Source: Polynucleobacter paneuropaeus
GTDB lineage: Bacteria; Pseudomonadota; Gammaproteobacteria; Burkholderiales; Burkholderiaceae
NCBI RefSeq assembly: GCF_003261235.1
Contig: NZ_CP030085.1
Span: 1,283,454-1,347,453 of the forward strand
DNA length: 64,000 nucleotides
Direction of reading: 5' to 3'
How positions within the stretch are numbered: position 1 is the first letter of the stretch; the number at the start of each line of letters is the position of its first letter. The notes under the pieces were generated by a model that did no database searches, was not told where the DNA came from, and worked only from the letters and a program-made list of their open reading frames with translations. Positions 33,879 through 42,949 of this stretch are shown piece by piece. The position numbers and the translations under genes were made by a program.

Positions 33879-35642
33879 TCAAGCATTCGAGAACTGAATG
33901 CGATGCAAGTTAGCATACAAGCCATCTTGCTGAATCAATTCTTCATGCGAGCCATTTTCGACAACTTGCCCTTGATCTAACACCACAATGCGGTCTGCAT
34001 GCTCAATGGTTGAAAGACGATGAGCGATCACCAAAGTGGTTCTGCCTGTCATTAATCTTTCTAATGCATCTTGAACTTGGCGCTCAGATTCTGAATCTAA
34101 TGCCGATGTCGCTTCATCCAAAATCAGAATTGGGGCATTTTTATAAATTGCGCGGGCAATTGCTAGACGTTGGCGTTGACCACCAGAGAGTCGATTACCG
34201 TTATCTCCAATCAAAGTATCAATTCCCTCAGGCAACTCTTTCATGAGAGCGCCCAGGTTAGCCGCCTCAAGCGCTTCAATCACACGGCCACGATCAATAC
34301 CTTCACTACCTGTTGCGCCATAAGCAACATTAGCCGCTACTGAATCATTAAACAAAATCACATCCTGACTCACAAAGGCAAGCTGCTTACGAAGATCAGC
34401 TAAAGCAATATTTTCCAGAGGAATATTGTCTAAGAAAATTTCACCGCTAGTGGGTTTAAAGAATCGAGGTAGCAAACTCACCAAGGTTGACTTACCGCCA
34501 CCAGATGGGCCAACAAATGCAACGATCTCTCCTGGCTGAATCGATAAATTGACATGGCGTAAAGCATCTTGGCGTCCGACTTCTTGTTCATAAGAGAAGC
34601 CCACATCCTCAAACCGAATCGCGCCTTTGGCTTTATCCAGTGACTGCATACTGGCTTTACGAGATTCATCTTCCTCGATGGGTTCATCCATCATTGAAAA
34701 AACCATCTCTGCTGCAGTCAAGCCGCGCTGTAAAGGCTGATTGATATCGGCCAAATGCTTTAAAGGCGAGATCACCAACATCATCGCTGTAATGAAGGCA
34801 GCAAAGCCTCCAACCGTAGTACCCTCGGTAGCCGATTGCATTAAAGCAATCACCAACACCACTGACAAAGCCATTGAGGCAATCAGTTGCGTGATGGGTT
34901 GATTCAGGCCGCCCGCTACTGCTGACTTAAGGGCAAATTGACGTAAACGCTCAGCCTTCTCTTTAAAGCGTCGCATCTCATACTCATGCGCGCCATGGAC
35001 CTTCACGATCTTATAACCTGCAGCTGACTCTTCAACGATATAAGCTAAATCACTGGTGAGTGCCTGCTGTTCACGATTGAGTGAACGAAGGCGCCGATTG
35101 ATCTTGCTCATAATCAAGGCAATCACAGGGAAAATAATCAGCACGACTAAAGTCAAACGCCAATTGAGGTAGATGAGATAACCCATCAAGCCAATCACAG
35201 TAAGAGAGTCTCTCACTAGACTGATTAACATGCCACCCATTACCGAGAGAACGTTATTGACTTCAAAGACTACGGCGTTAATTAAATTAGAAGCTGAGTT
35301 CTTCTGAAAGAAAACTGTCCGTGCGTGCAATAGCGTTTGAAACATCTGCTCACGCAGTTTGAGAAGAACCGAGTTAATAACCCGGGTCAATAAATAGTTA
35401 GAGAGAAATTGCGCCAGACTTCGAACTAAAGCGAGGCCGACCAGAAAAACAGGCACCTGCCAAAGCTTGGAATTGAGCTGCCCAGTAAAGCCTCGATCGA
35501 GCAGTGGCTTCATTAAAGCGGGGATTGAGGTCTCGGCTCCGGCAACGATAGCCATGGCCAATAAAGAACCCACAATCAGGCCAATATGTGGTCTGAGATA
35601 CTGAATTAGGCGGTTTAGGGCGGTACGGTCTTGAGCATTCAT
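33879..35642 (-). CDS. msbA: Lipid A/LPS flippase MsbA (ABC exporter)
   Basis: Flips lipid A-core across the inner membrane. The 587-residue half-transporter has a six-helix membrane domain (about 1-315) and an ABC domain with Walker A GPSGGGKST, signature LSGGQRQRLAIARA, Walker B ILILDEATSALD and the H-loop in VIAHRLSTIEHAD. I chose the ATG at 35642 (MNAQDRTALNRLIQYLRP). The longer in-frame start at 35732 would overlap the divergent glycosyltransferase gene. Only 10 bases separate its start from that gene. The neighbouring glycosyltransferases support LPS core export. Confidence 0.92.
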   Translation of the reverse strand: MNAQDRTALNRLIQYLRPHIGLIVGSLLAMAIVAGAETSIPALMKPLLDRGFTGQLNSKLWQVPVFLVGLALVRSLAQFLSNYLLTRVINSVLLKLREQMFQTLLHARTVFFQKNSASNLINAVVFEVNNVLSVMGGMLISLVRDSLTVIGLMGYLIYLNWRLTLVVLIIFPVIALIMSKINRRLRSLNREQQALTSDLAYIVEESAAGYKIVKVHGAHEYEMRRFKEKAERLRQFALKSAVAGGLNQPITQLIASMALSVVLVIALMQSATEGTTVGGFAAFITAMMLVISPLKHLADINQPLQRGLTAAEMVFSMMDEPIEEDESRKASMQSLDKAKGAIRFEDVGFSYEQEVGRQDALRHVNLSIQPGEIVAFVGPSGGGKSTLVSLLPRFFKPTSGEIFLDNIPLENIALADLRKQLAFVSQDVILFNDSVAANVAYGATGSEGIDRGRVIEALEAANLGALMKELPEGIDTLIGDNGNRLSGGQRQRLAIARAIYKNAPILILDEATSALDSESERQVQDALERLMTGRTTLVIAHRLSTIEHADRIVVLDQGQVVENGSHEELIQQDGLYANLHRIQFSNA

Positions 35643-35652
35643 ATAATGAATT

Positions 35653-36438
35653 ATGCCCACCTTATCAGTCATACTCATAACCCGCAATGAAGAGGCCAAT
35701 CTTGGGGATTGTTTAGCCTCCCTTGAGGGCATTGCCCGCGAGATCGTCGTGGTCGATACAGCCAGTCAAGACCGCACCCTAGAGATCGCCCGGAACTATG
35801 GCGCCATCATTGCTGAGCCCTCAGATTGGCCTGGTTTTGGCCCCCAAAAGAATCGGGCCTTAGACCTCGCTACTGGAGAATGGGTTTTGTCCCTAGACGC
35901 TGATGAAAGACTCACTCCGGCCCTGAGGTCGGAAATTCTGACGGCTATCAATCACTCGGCCCAGGTTGACTGTTTTGCGATTCCGAGACTATCTTGGTAT
36001 TGCGGCAGATTTATTCGTCACTCCGGCTGGAGCCCTGATTATGTCGATCGCTTATTTAAGCGCGGTACCGCCCGCTTCTCGGATGATTTAGTGCACGAGC
36101 GTCTTATCCCTAATGGTCAAGTAGCTCGCCTGAAAAATCCGATGTTGCACTTTAGCTTTATGAACTATTCCCAGGTTCTACAAAAAATTGATCGCTACTC
36201 CACCGCTTCTGCTGAGCAAGCATTTGCCGCAGGTAAAACCAGTAGCCCCTGCAAAGCAGTCTTGCATGGAATATGGTCTTTCTTGCGCACCTATATTCTG
36301 CGAGCAGGTTTTTTAGATGGTCCTCAAGGATTGGCTTTAGCCATCTCTAATGGGCAAGGCACTTACTATCGCTATATCAAACTGTGGCAGCTCCATAATC
36401 AAAGTCAGCGACCTGATCAACAGGATGTCAAAGAATGA
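35653..36438 (+). CDS. Family 2 glycosyltransferase, WaaE/KdtX-like LPS core enzyme
   Basis: A 261-residue GT2 enzyme beginning MPTLSVILITRNEEANLGDCLASL, with the WaaE-type blocks VVVDTASQDRT, DWPGFGPQKNRALDLATGEWVLSLDADE and SGWSPDYVDRLFKR. WaaE adds glucose (or a related sugar) to heptose I of the LPS inner core in Klebsiella; the sugar here is not predictable. The ATG is 10 bases from the divergent msbA start. It overlaps the next glycosyltransferase by 4 bases. Confidence 0.85.
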   Translation: MPTLSVILITRNEEANLGDCLASLEGIAREIVVVDTASQDRTLEIARNYGAIIAEPSDWPGFGPQKNRALDLATGEWVLSLDADERLTPALRSEILTAINHSAQVDCFAIPRLSWYCGRFIRHSGWSPDYVDRLFKRGTARFSDDLVHERLIPNGQVARLKNPMLHFSFMNYSQVLQKIDRYSTASAEQAFAAGKTSSPCKAVLHGIWSFLRTYILRAGFLDGPQGLALAISNGQGTYYRYIKLWQLHNQSQRPDQQDVKE

Positions 36439-37214
36439 TCTCGGTATTACTGGCGACCTATAACTGGCCGCAAGCCTTGAAGCTTTGCCTAGAATCTCTG
36501 AATCAACAAACGGATCAGAACTTTGAGATCATCATTGCCGATGATGGCTCCAAAGAAGACACTAAAGCACTGATTGAAGCGATGCGTCCGTCTTTTGCAG
36601 TACCCATAACCCATCTCTGGCAAGAAGACATAGGCTTTCGTAAGACGCGCATTTTGAACCAAGCCATTGCAGTAGCAAAGGGCAACTATCTGGTTTTTTT
36701 GGATGGCGACTGTATCGTGCAATCCGATTTTATTGCCAAACATCGTGAACTTGCTCAGCCAGGTTTTTTGCTTACCGGTAGCCGCGTGATTCTGAATGAA
36801 GCTCTTACTAAGTCTCTCCTGTTTTGGCCACACTGGGATACAAAGCGTTTCTTCAACAGTTTGCTCAGCTATCGCTTGAGTGGGGGAATCAATAAATACC
36901 TGCCGATCAAGATCAAGCTTGGCGACGGTAGCTGGCGTCATTACAAAAAATTCGTATGGCGTCGTATCAAAGGTTGCAATATGGCCTGCTGGAAAGCCGA
37001 TGCCCTGGCAATTCAAGGCTTTGATGAAAGCATGACGGGCTGGGGGCATGAAGATGCTGACTTCATATTCCGCCTGCAACAAAACGGAATCATTCGTAAA
37101 TCAGGTGCATGGGCAACAGAAGTATTTCATCTCTTTCACCACATTCATGATCAATCTCATGCTGCCGAGAACGCCCGCCACGTGCGTGAAAAAATTCTCG
37201 CTAAGGCTCGATAA
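36435..37214 (+). CDS. Family 2 glycosyltransferase
   Basis: A 259-residue GT2 enzyme with the N-terminal Rossmann-like domain MISVLLATYNWPQALKLCLESL, DDGS metal/nucleotide motif (IIADDGSKEDT), a second acidic motif LVFLDGDC and the C-terminal NMACWKADALAI with GWGHEDADF, typical of galactosyltransferase-type GT2/GT27 domains. It probably extends the LPS core or O-antigen. It overlaps the preceding gene by 4 bases (ATGA) and precedes the GT9 gene by 8 bases. Confidence 0.85.
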   Translation: MISVLLATYNWPQALKLCLESLNQQTDQNFEIIIADDGSKEDTKALIEAMRPSFAVPITHLWQEDIGFRKTRILNQAIAVAKGNYLVFLDGDCIVQSDFIAKHRELAQPGFLLTGSRVILNEALTKSLLFWPHWDTKRFFNSLLSYRLSGGINKYLPIKIKLGDGSWRHYKKFVWRRIKGCNMACWKADALAIQGFDESMTGWGHEDADFIFRLQQNGIIRKSGAWATEVFHLFHHIHDQSHAAENARHVREKILAKAR

Positions 37215-37222
37215 GAAGCGCT

Positions 37223-38380
37223 ATGTCTAAGCTCTATTCCTATAAACCCAAGAAGGTTTTATTCATTGCCACTCGGCAAATTGGTGATGTACTGGTAACT
37301 ACACCTCTCATTTCTAGAGCCCGTGAGTTATGGCCCGATGCAGAATTTCATTTTCTGGGCTACCGAGGCAAGCTCGACATGCTCAAAGGCAATCCTGATA
37401 TTGCCGAAATCATTGAAACCTCAGATCGACCTCGCCTTCCAGAATATCTTGCTCTCTTTAATCGCTTGTTTCAAAGATACGATTTAGCCATCGTCACGCA
37501 GCCCAGTGATCGCGCTTATCTCTATGGATTATTGGCAGCGTTCAGAAGAGTCGGTGTTCTTGGCGGTCATCCCCAAGGTCAGACTGGCATTGACAATACA
37601 GACCACAAGGCAGAACGTCAAAATACCTGGAAGAAAGCGATCTGCATACACACTATAAATGTGGACTACTTCAAGCAACACGTGATTGTAGAAAAGCTGC
37701 GTTTACTCGAGGTGTTTTACAAAAATGCACAAGATCTCTTTAGTAAACAGATCGTAGTCACACCCCCTAAAGAAGAATCACTAACTCCAGTCATTGCCAG
37801 TCAACTGCTATCACCCTATGTTGTCGTGCATCCCGGACCTCTAACTGCTTATAAACGTTGGCCACTGTCGTATTGGCAAATACTCATCACTTGGCTGGTC
37901 TCTCAAGGTTGGCAAGTTGTTCTCAGCGCCTCCTCTGCAAAACAGGATCTTCAACTCAATCAAGAGATTCTTTCTCTATTAGATGAGAGTACGCGGCAGA
38001 AAGTGATTGATACCGCAGGCAAGCTATCCATCCCACAAGCAGCAAGCTTAATAAGAGGCGCGCTACTCTATGTTGGTGTCGATACGTCTATTACGCATCT
38101 TGCTGCAGCTTGCAATACCAAAACGATTGCCCTTTTTGGCCCTACGCCACCTACTAACTTTGGACCCTGGCCTAATGGCTTTATCGGTACCGAGCCTTAT
38201 GTTTTGCGCGCTCGTACTCAAACGAATGGCTATGTAACGATCTTGCAAGGCCCTGGAGAATGCGTACCTTGTCGCAAAGCCGGCTGCGATGATCATCCGA
38301 ATAGCTTGAGTGAATGCCTGGATTTACTAGAACCTGCTCAAGTGATTACTGCAATTGAACAAGCTTTAAGCAAGGCTTAG
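37223..38380 (+). CDS. Family 9 glycosyltransferase (heptosyltransferase-like)
   Basis: A 385-residue GT9 enzyme similar to WaaC/WaaF/WaaQ. It has KVLFIATRQIGDVLVTTPLI near the start, VVVHPGPLTAYKRWPLSYW in the linker region, YVGVDTSITHLAAACNTKTIALFGPT (the ADP-heptose binding region) and a C-terminal cysteine-containing PGECVPCRKAGCDDH. Third gene of a three-gene glycosyltransferase run. Its stop overlaps the convergent dnaE stop by 4 bases. Acceptor and donor are not certain. Confidence 0.85.
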   Translation: MSKLYSYKPKKVLFIATRQIGDVLVTTPLISRARELWPDAEFHFLGYRGKLDMLKGNPDIAEIIETSDRPRLPEYLALFNRLFQRYDLAIVTQPSDRAYLYGLLAAFRRVGVLGGHPQGQTGIDNTDHKAERQNTWKKAICIHTINVDYFKQHVIVEKLRLLEVFYKNAQDLFSKQIVVTPPKEESLTPVIASQLLSPYVVVHPGPLTAYKRWPLSYWQILITWLVSQGWQVVLSASSAKQDLQLNQEILSLLDESTRQKVIDTAGKLSIPQAASLIRGALLYVGVDTSITHLAAACNTKTIALFGPTPPTNFGPWPNGFIGTEPYVLRARTQTNGYVTILQGPGECVPCRKAGCDDHPNSLSECLDLLEPAQVITAIEQALSKA

Positions 38381-41300
38381 TGATACTGAACTTGTACAGG
38401 ATTAGCTTGCTTGGAAGCTAAAACTTGATGCAGGCTGTGTAAGCAAGCGTCATCAGGATAGACCCGCAAGTCCTCTGGGAACTGAATTAAGCAAGCACCA
38501 CCAGCCGTAGTCACCGCTGCCGTCAGAATTAAACCCTTGACTCCATCATTACTAGCTGTGGGAGGGGCGCCAAATTTAGGTTCTCGAGTGCGATTAGCCA
38601 TTAAGTAGGGTCCAATTTGGCTACGTAACATCTTCACATCGATCGCTGAATCAATACAAACGTGCACATTGCGTGCAAAGCGCATTCTGGCACCCGTGAT
38701 ATCCATGACTGCTTCCGCAACAACTCGCATACCGCCTGAGAACTTATCGGGGGTAACGTTCACCTTGGCAACAAGTAACTCATCTTCTTTAAGCCAAGAG
38801 CGATTGGGTTCATAGACTTCGCTATAGAGAGTGACTTCAATTGCAGCACTACCATCATCAATCGTTGCAATCATCATGCGTCCACGCTGCCCCGTCAGCA
38901 TCCGCGCCGAGGTGATAATGCCTGCAATTAATTGATCTTTACCTTCAGTCACTTTTGCTAAAGGCTGGCGGATGAAGTGGCTAGTCTCTTCACGATAAGC
39001 ATCAAACATATGTCCTGTTAAACAAAGGCCGAGCGCAGTCTTCTCTTCAGAGAGGCGTTTTTTCTCAGACCACACAGGTTCGCGCACTAACTCTGGCAGG
39101 TGACGATCGGCTTCACCAGCAACTTCAAATAAGCTCACCTGGTTCACTGAGGCTTCGGCTTGTTCTGCAGCTTCAATGGCACGTGCCAGGGAAGCTAATA
39201 AGGTAGAACGAATATCAAATAGATTGCCGCCAGTCTGGAGTTGATCTTTATACAAGGTATCAAACGCTCCAGCCCGTATCAAAGCTTCAATCGCACGACG
39301 ATTGACTTGACGGCGATCGACGCGCATACAGAAATCAAAAATATCCTTAAAGGATCCGCCCGCTTCACGCGCTTTAACAATCGCCTCAATTGCCGCCTCA
39401 CCCGTACCGCGTACTGCGCCCAGACCATAACGAATGTGACTGAGTGGCGCATCCGGCGTAGCATCTGGGCTCCGTAAGGGAGTGAAGTCATACACGCCAG
39501 TGTTGATATCGGGAGAGAACACCCGTATTTGATTAGCCAAGCAGTCGTCATACAAGATCTTGATCTTATCGGTATCGTCCATGGCGAGCGATAAGTTGGC
39601 TGCCATAAATTCTGCGGGGTAATGGGCTTTTAACCAGGCGGTTTGATAAGCCAATAAGGCATAAGCAGCTGCATGCGATTTATTAAAACCATAACCCGCA
39701 AAGCGTTCCATCAGGTCATAGATTTCATTGGCTTTGCCTTCAGAGATACCGCCAGCTTTTGCCCCATCACTAAAGATCTTGCGATGCTGTGCCATCTCTT
39801 CAGGTTTTTTCTTGCCCATCGCACGTCGTAATAAATCCGCGCCACCCAATGAGTAGCCACCGATCATCTGCGCCATCTGCATCACCTGTTCTTGATAGAC
39901 CATGATGCCGTAGGTTTCACGTAGAACGGGTTCGATACGGGGATCGGGATACTCTACTTTTTGACGCCCGTGCTTACGCTCAATAAAGTCAGGAATAAGA
40001 TCCATCGGGCCCGGACGATATAAGGCGACCAAGGCAATGATGTCCTCAAAACGATCGGGCTTGGCTTCCCGAAGCATACCTTGCATGCCGCGACTTTCTA
40101 GCTGGAAGACGGCAACGGTATTGGCTTTTTTGAGGACCTCAAACGCAGCAGGATCATCGAGCGCCATATCGCCAATGCTCCAGTCTTTGCGATCCGCATG
40201 GAGGGTTTTAATCCAGCGCTCGGCTGCTGCCAAGATGGTCAGCGTCGTCAGACCTAAGAAGTCAAACTTAACGAGACCAATCGCCTCTACATCATCTTTA
40301 TCAAACTGACTGATCACAGAACTACTATCTTGATCTTTTGTCTCTTGGGTGTAGAGTGGACAAAAATCTGTTAGCTTACCGGGGGCAATCAATACGCCAC
40401 CAGCATGCATACCCACGTTACGAGTCATACCCTCTAATTGCTGAGCGAGCGATAAGAGTTGACGCACTTCATCTTCATTCTTCTCACGCTCGGCTAATTG
40501 TTTTTCTTCCTTCTTGGCCATATCAATCGTCATGTATTGACCTGGCTTATTCGGCACAAGCTTAGCGATACCATCGACAAAGTTATAGCCCTGCTCTAAT
40601 ACTCGACCTACATCTCGAATCGCTGCACGCGCAGCCATAGTGCCGAAGGTCACAATTTGGCTGACCGCATCTTTGCCGTACTTATCTTTAACGTACTGAA
40701 TCACTCGGTCGCGACCCTGCTGACAAAAATCGATATCAAAGTCAGGCATCGAGACACGCTCAGGATTCAGAAAGCGCTCAAAAAGGAGGTTGTAACGCAA
40801 GGGGTCAAGGTCGGTAATGCCTAGTGAATAAGCAACCAAAGAGCCTGCTCCCGATCCGCGCCCAGGACCTACGGGAACGCCGTTGTTCTTAGCCCAGTTA
40901 ATGAAGTCAGCAACAATCAAGAAGTATCCTGGGAAACCCATTTGCGAGATTGTCTTCACTTCAAAGACCAGGCGATCGTGATAACGACCCTCTTCTTTTG
41001 TGCGCTCTGCTGGATCAGGAAAGTTACGCTCCATGTGGCGCTTCAAACCAATCTCCGATTGCTGCAATAAATAATCGTCTAGCGTAATACCAGGTGGCGT
41101 CGGGAAATTTGGTAAACGCGGTTGGCCTAAAGTGAGCGAGAGATTGCAACGCTTAGCAATTTCTACTGAGTTCGCTAAGGCAACAGGTAGATCTGCAAAG
41201 CGCTGTTCCATCTCCACTTGACTCAGGAAATATTGCTCTTCATTGAATTTCTTCTGACGACGGGGATTACCTAATAACTCGCCCTCAGCGATACATACTC

Positions 41301-41985
41301 GTGCCTCATGCGCCGTGAAATCACTTCTTTGCATGAATTGCACAGGATGGGTCGCTACTACGGGCAGGTCTAATCTACTGGCCAGATGACAAGCGAATTG
41401 AAGGTGTTGCTCATCTTGCGGATGACCGCCGCGCTGCACTTCAATGAAGTAACTATCGGGGAATGCCTTGCTCCAACGCTGTGCCAGGACTTTAGCTTGA
41501 TCGGATTGACCACCTAATAGCGCTGCACCCACATCGCCAGTGCGTGCCCCCGACAAGGCAATCAGACCATGGGCTAGGGTTTTCTTCGCTTTACGGTCTT
41601 CTTCTTTGGCGGCGGGTTCTGTAAACCATTGGGGGTTCACTTCGGCTCTACCGCGCGATTGATTATCTAAAGAAGCGCGGCTAAGCAACTGACATAAATT
41701 CAGATAGCCCGATTGGTTTTGCACCAAGAGCAATAAACGATGGGGTTGATCGGGATCCTGAGGATTGCTAATCCAGACATCAGCACCAGCAATCGGTTTA
41801 AGTCCTGCGGCACGGGCTCCAGAATAAAAACGCACTAGGCCAAATAGATTACCCAGGTCTGTGATGGCCAAGGCACCCATCTCATCTTTAGCGGCTGCAG
41901 CAATCGCATCATCAATTCGCACGATTCCGTCCGTAATTGAAAACTCGGAGTGGAGACGAAGATGAACAAAACGAGGTGAAGCCAT
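38377..41985 (-). CDS. dnaE: DNA polymerase III alpha subunit
   Basis: The replicative polymerase catalytic subunit. The 1202-residue protein has the N-terminal PHP domain (about 5-280), the Pol III core with GPGRGSGAGSLVAYSLGITDLDP and the catalytic pair D417/D419 in MPDFDIDFC, a third aspartate in KFDFLGL around residue 575, the GVLIAP stretch, tandem helix-hairpin-helix and an OB fold in the last 250 residues (LIAGIITSARMLTGQRGRMM). Length fits DnaE1 (E. coli 1160). It starts 3 bases from the divergent gluQ start. Confidence 0.97.
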   Translation of the reverse strand: MASPRFVHLRLHSEFSITDGIVRIDDAIAAAAKDEMGALAITDLGNLFGLVRFYSGARAAGLKPIAGADVWISNPQDPDQPHRLLLLVQNQSGYLNLCQLLSRASLDNQSRGRAEVNPQWFTEPAAKEEDRKAKKTLAHGLIALSGARTGDVGAALLGGQSDQAKVLAQRWSKAFPDSYFIEVQRGGHPQDEQHLQFACHLASRLDLPVVATHPVQFMQRSDFTAHEARVCIAEGELLGNPRRQKKFNEEQYFLSQVEMEQRFADLPVALANSVEIAKRCNLSLTLGQPRLPNFPTPPGITLDDYLLQQSEIGLKRHMERNFPDPAERTKEEGRYHDRLVFEVKTISQMGFPGYFLIVADFINWAKNNGVPVGPGRGSGAGSLVAYSLGITDLDPLRYNLLFERFLNPERVSMPDFDIDFCQQGRDRVIQYVKDKYGKDAVSQIVTFGTMAARAAIRDVGRVLEQGYNFVDGIAKLVPNKPGQYMTIDMAKKEEKQLAEREKNEDEVRQLLSLAQQLEGMTRNVGMHAGGVLIAPGKLTDFCPLYTQETKDQDSSSVISQFDKDDVEAIGLVKFDFLGLTTLTILAAAERWIKTLHADRKDWSIGDMALDDPAAFEVLKKANTVAVFQLESRGMQGMLREAKPDRFEDIIALVALYRPGPMDLIPDFIERKHGRQKVEYPDPRIEPVLRETYGIMVYQEQVMQMAQMIGGYSLGGADLLRRAMGKKKPEEMAQHRKIFSDGAKAGGISEGKANEIYDLMERFAGYGFNKSHAAAYALLAYQTAWLKAHYPAEFMAANLSLAMDDTDKIKILYDDCLANQIRVFSPDINTGVYDFTPLRSPDATPDAPLSHIRYGLGAVRGTGEAAIEAIVKAREAGGSFKDIFDFCMRVDRRQVNRRAIEALIRAGAFDTLYKDQLQTGGNLFDIRSTLLASLARAIEAAEQAEASVNQVSLFEVAGEADRHLPELVREPVWSEKKRLSEEKTALGLCLTGHMFDAYREETSHFIRQPLAKVTEGKDQLIAGIITSARMLTGQRGRMMIATIDDGSAAIEVTLYSEVYEPNRSWLKEDELLVAKVNVTPDKFSGGMRVVAEAVMDITGARMRFARNVHVCIDSAIDVKMLRSQIGPYLMANRTREPKFGAPPTASNDGVKGLILTAAVTTAGGACLIQFPEDLRVYPDDACLHSLHQVLASKQANPVQVQYH

Positions 41986-41988
41986 GAG

Positions 41989-42933
41989 ATGATTTTAGCT
42001 GTGTCTGACCTACAAAAACTCCCTTCCCCAGCCAGAGCCTATCGCGGGCGATTTGCGCCTTCCCCGACCGGCCCTTTGCATGCTGGCTCTCTAGTGGCAG
42101 CCCTTGGCAGCTGGCTTGACGCACGGGCTCATCAGGGTCAGTGGCTACTCCGGATTGAGGATGTGGATACCCCCCGTAGCGTATTTGGAGCAGCCCAGCA
42201 AATCGAGGCCCAGCTACTTGCCTGCGGCCTGCAATGGGACGAAGAGCCCATGTGGCAGTCCAAGCGGCAGGAAAGCTACCAAAAGGCCTTGAATCAGCTC
42301 ATTGAGGAGGGTCAGCTTTACCCTTGCAACTGTTCCCGCCAAACTATTGCTAAGACCCTAGAGGCACTAGGGATCGAGACCGAACGCCATCAAGACTTAG
42401 TCTACCCAGGAAGCTGTAGAGGAAAGCTAGGGCGCAAAAACGAAGAACCCAGCACCGCTTGGAGAATCGCCCTCCCCAAACACTGTGCCATTGAATTTGA
42501 GGATCGCGCCTTGGGTTATCAGATCCAGAATCTGAATCAGGAGGTAGGCGACTTTGTCCTACGCAGAAGTGATGGTCTATTTACGTATCAATTGGCGGTG
42601 GTTGTCGATGATGCTGAACAAGGAATTACGCATGTGGTCCGGGGCAAAGATTTACTCAGCAATACGGCAAGGCAAATTTATTTACAGAAAGTACTTCACT
42701 ACCCGACGCCAGAGTATTTACATTTACCCCTAGTACTTGATGAATTTGGTGAGAAACTGAGCAAGCAAACTCTGGCTAACGCAATCGATACAAGCACTCC
42801 TGCTGATGCTCTCAACGCGCTTGAACAAGCAGCCAATCATTTGGGATTACAGGAAATCGCTCAGCAAGCACACCAGAGTATTGGTGAGTTTTTGTCAGCA
42901 GCGACTGCTGCTTGGAAAAAGAAGTGCTACTAA
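41989..42933 (+). CDS. gluQ: Glutamyl-Q tRNA(Asp) synthetase
   Basis: Attaches glutamate to queuosine at position 34 of tRNA-Asp; a paralogue of glutamyl-tRNA synthetase lacking the anticodon-binding domain. The 314-residue protein has HAGS at 31-34 as the HIGH motif, KLSKQ at 256-260 as the KMSKS motif, and zinc ligands C113, C115, Y139 and C143. The ATG at 41989 is 3 bases from the dnaE start; a GTG at 42001 is another possible start. queG at 51256 supports an active queuosine pathway. Confidence 0.92.
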   Translation: MILAVSDLQKLPSPARAYRGRFAPSPTGPLHAGSLVAALGSWLDARAHQGQWLLRIEDVDTPRSVFGAAQQIEAQLLACGLQWDEEPMWQSKRQESYQKALNQLIEEGQLYPCNCSRQTIAKTLEALGIETERHQDLVYPGSCRGKLGRKNEEPSTAWRIALPKHCAIEFEDRALGYQIQNLNQEVGDFVLRRSDGLFTYQLAVVVDDAEQGITHVVRGKDLLSNTARQIYLQKVLHYPTPEYLHLPLVLDEFGEKLSKQTLANAIDTSTPADALNALEQAANHLGLQEIAQQAHQSIGEFLSAATAAWKKKCY

Positions 42934-42949
42934 TTAATATATTCGCGCT

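Noticed and set aside
36489..37082. A 197-codon minus-strand frame opposite the second glycosyltransferase gene.
   Set aside because: It is a shadow of a well-supported GT2 gene and has no family features.
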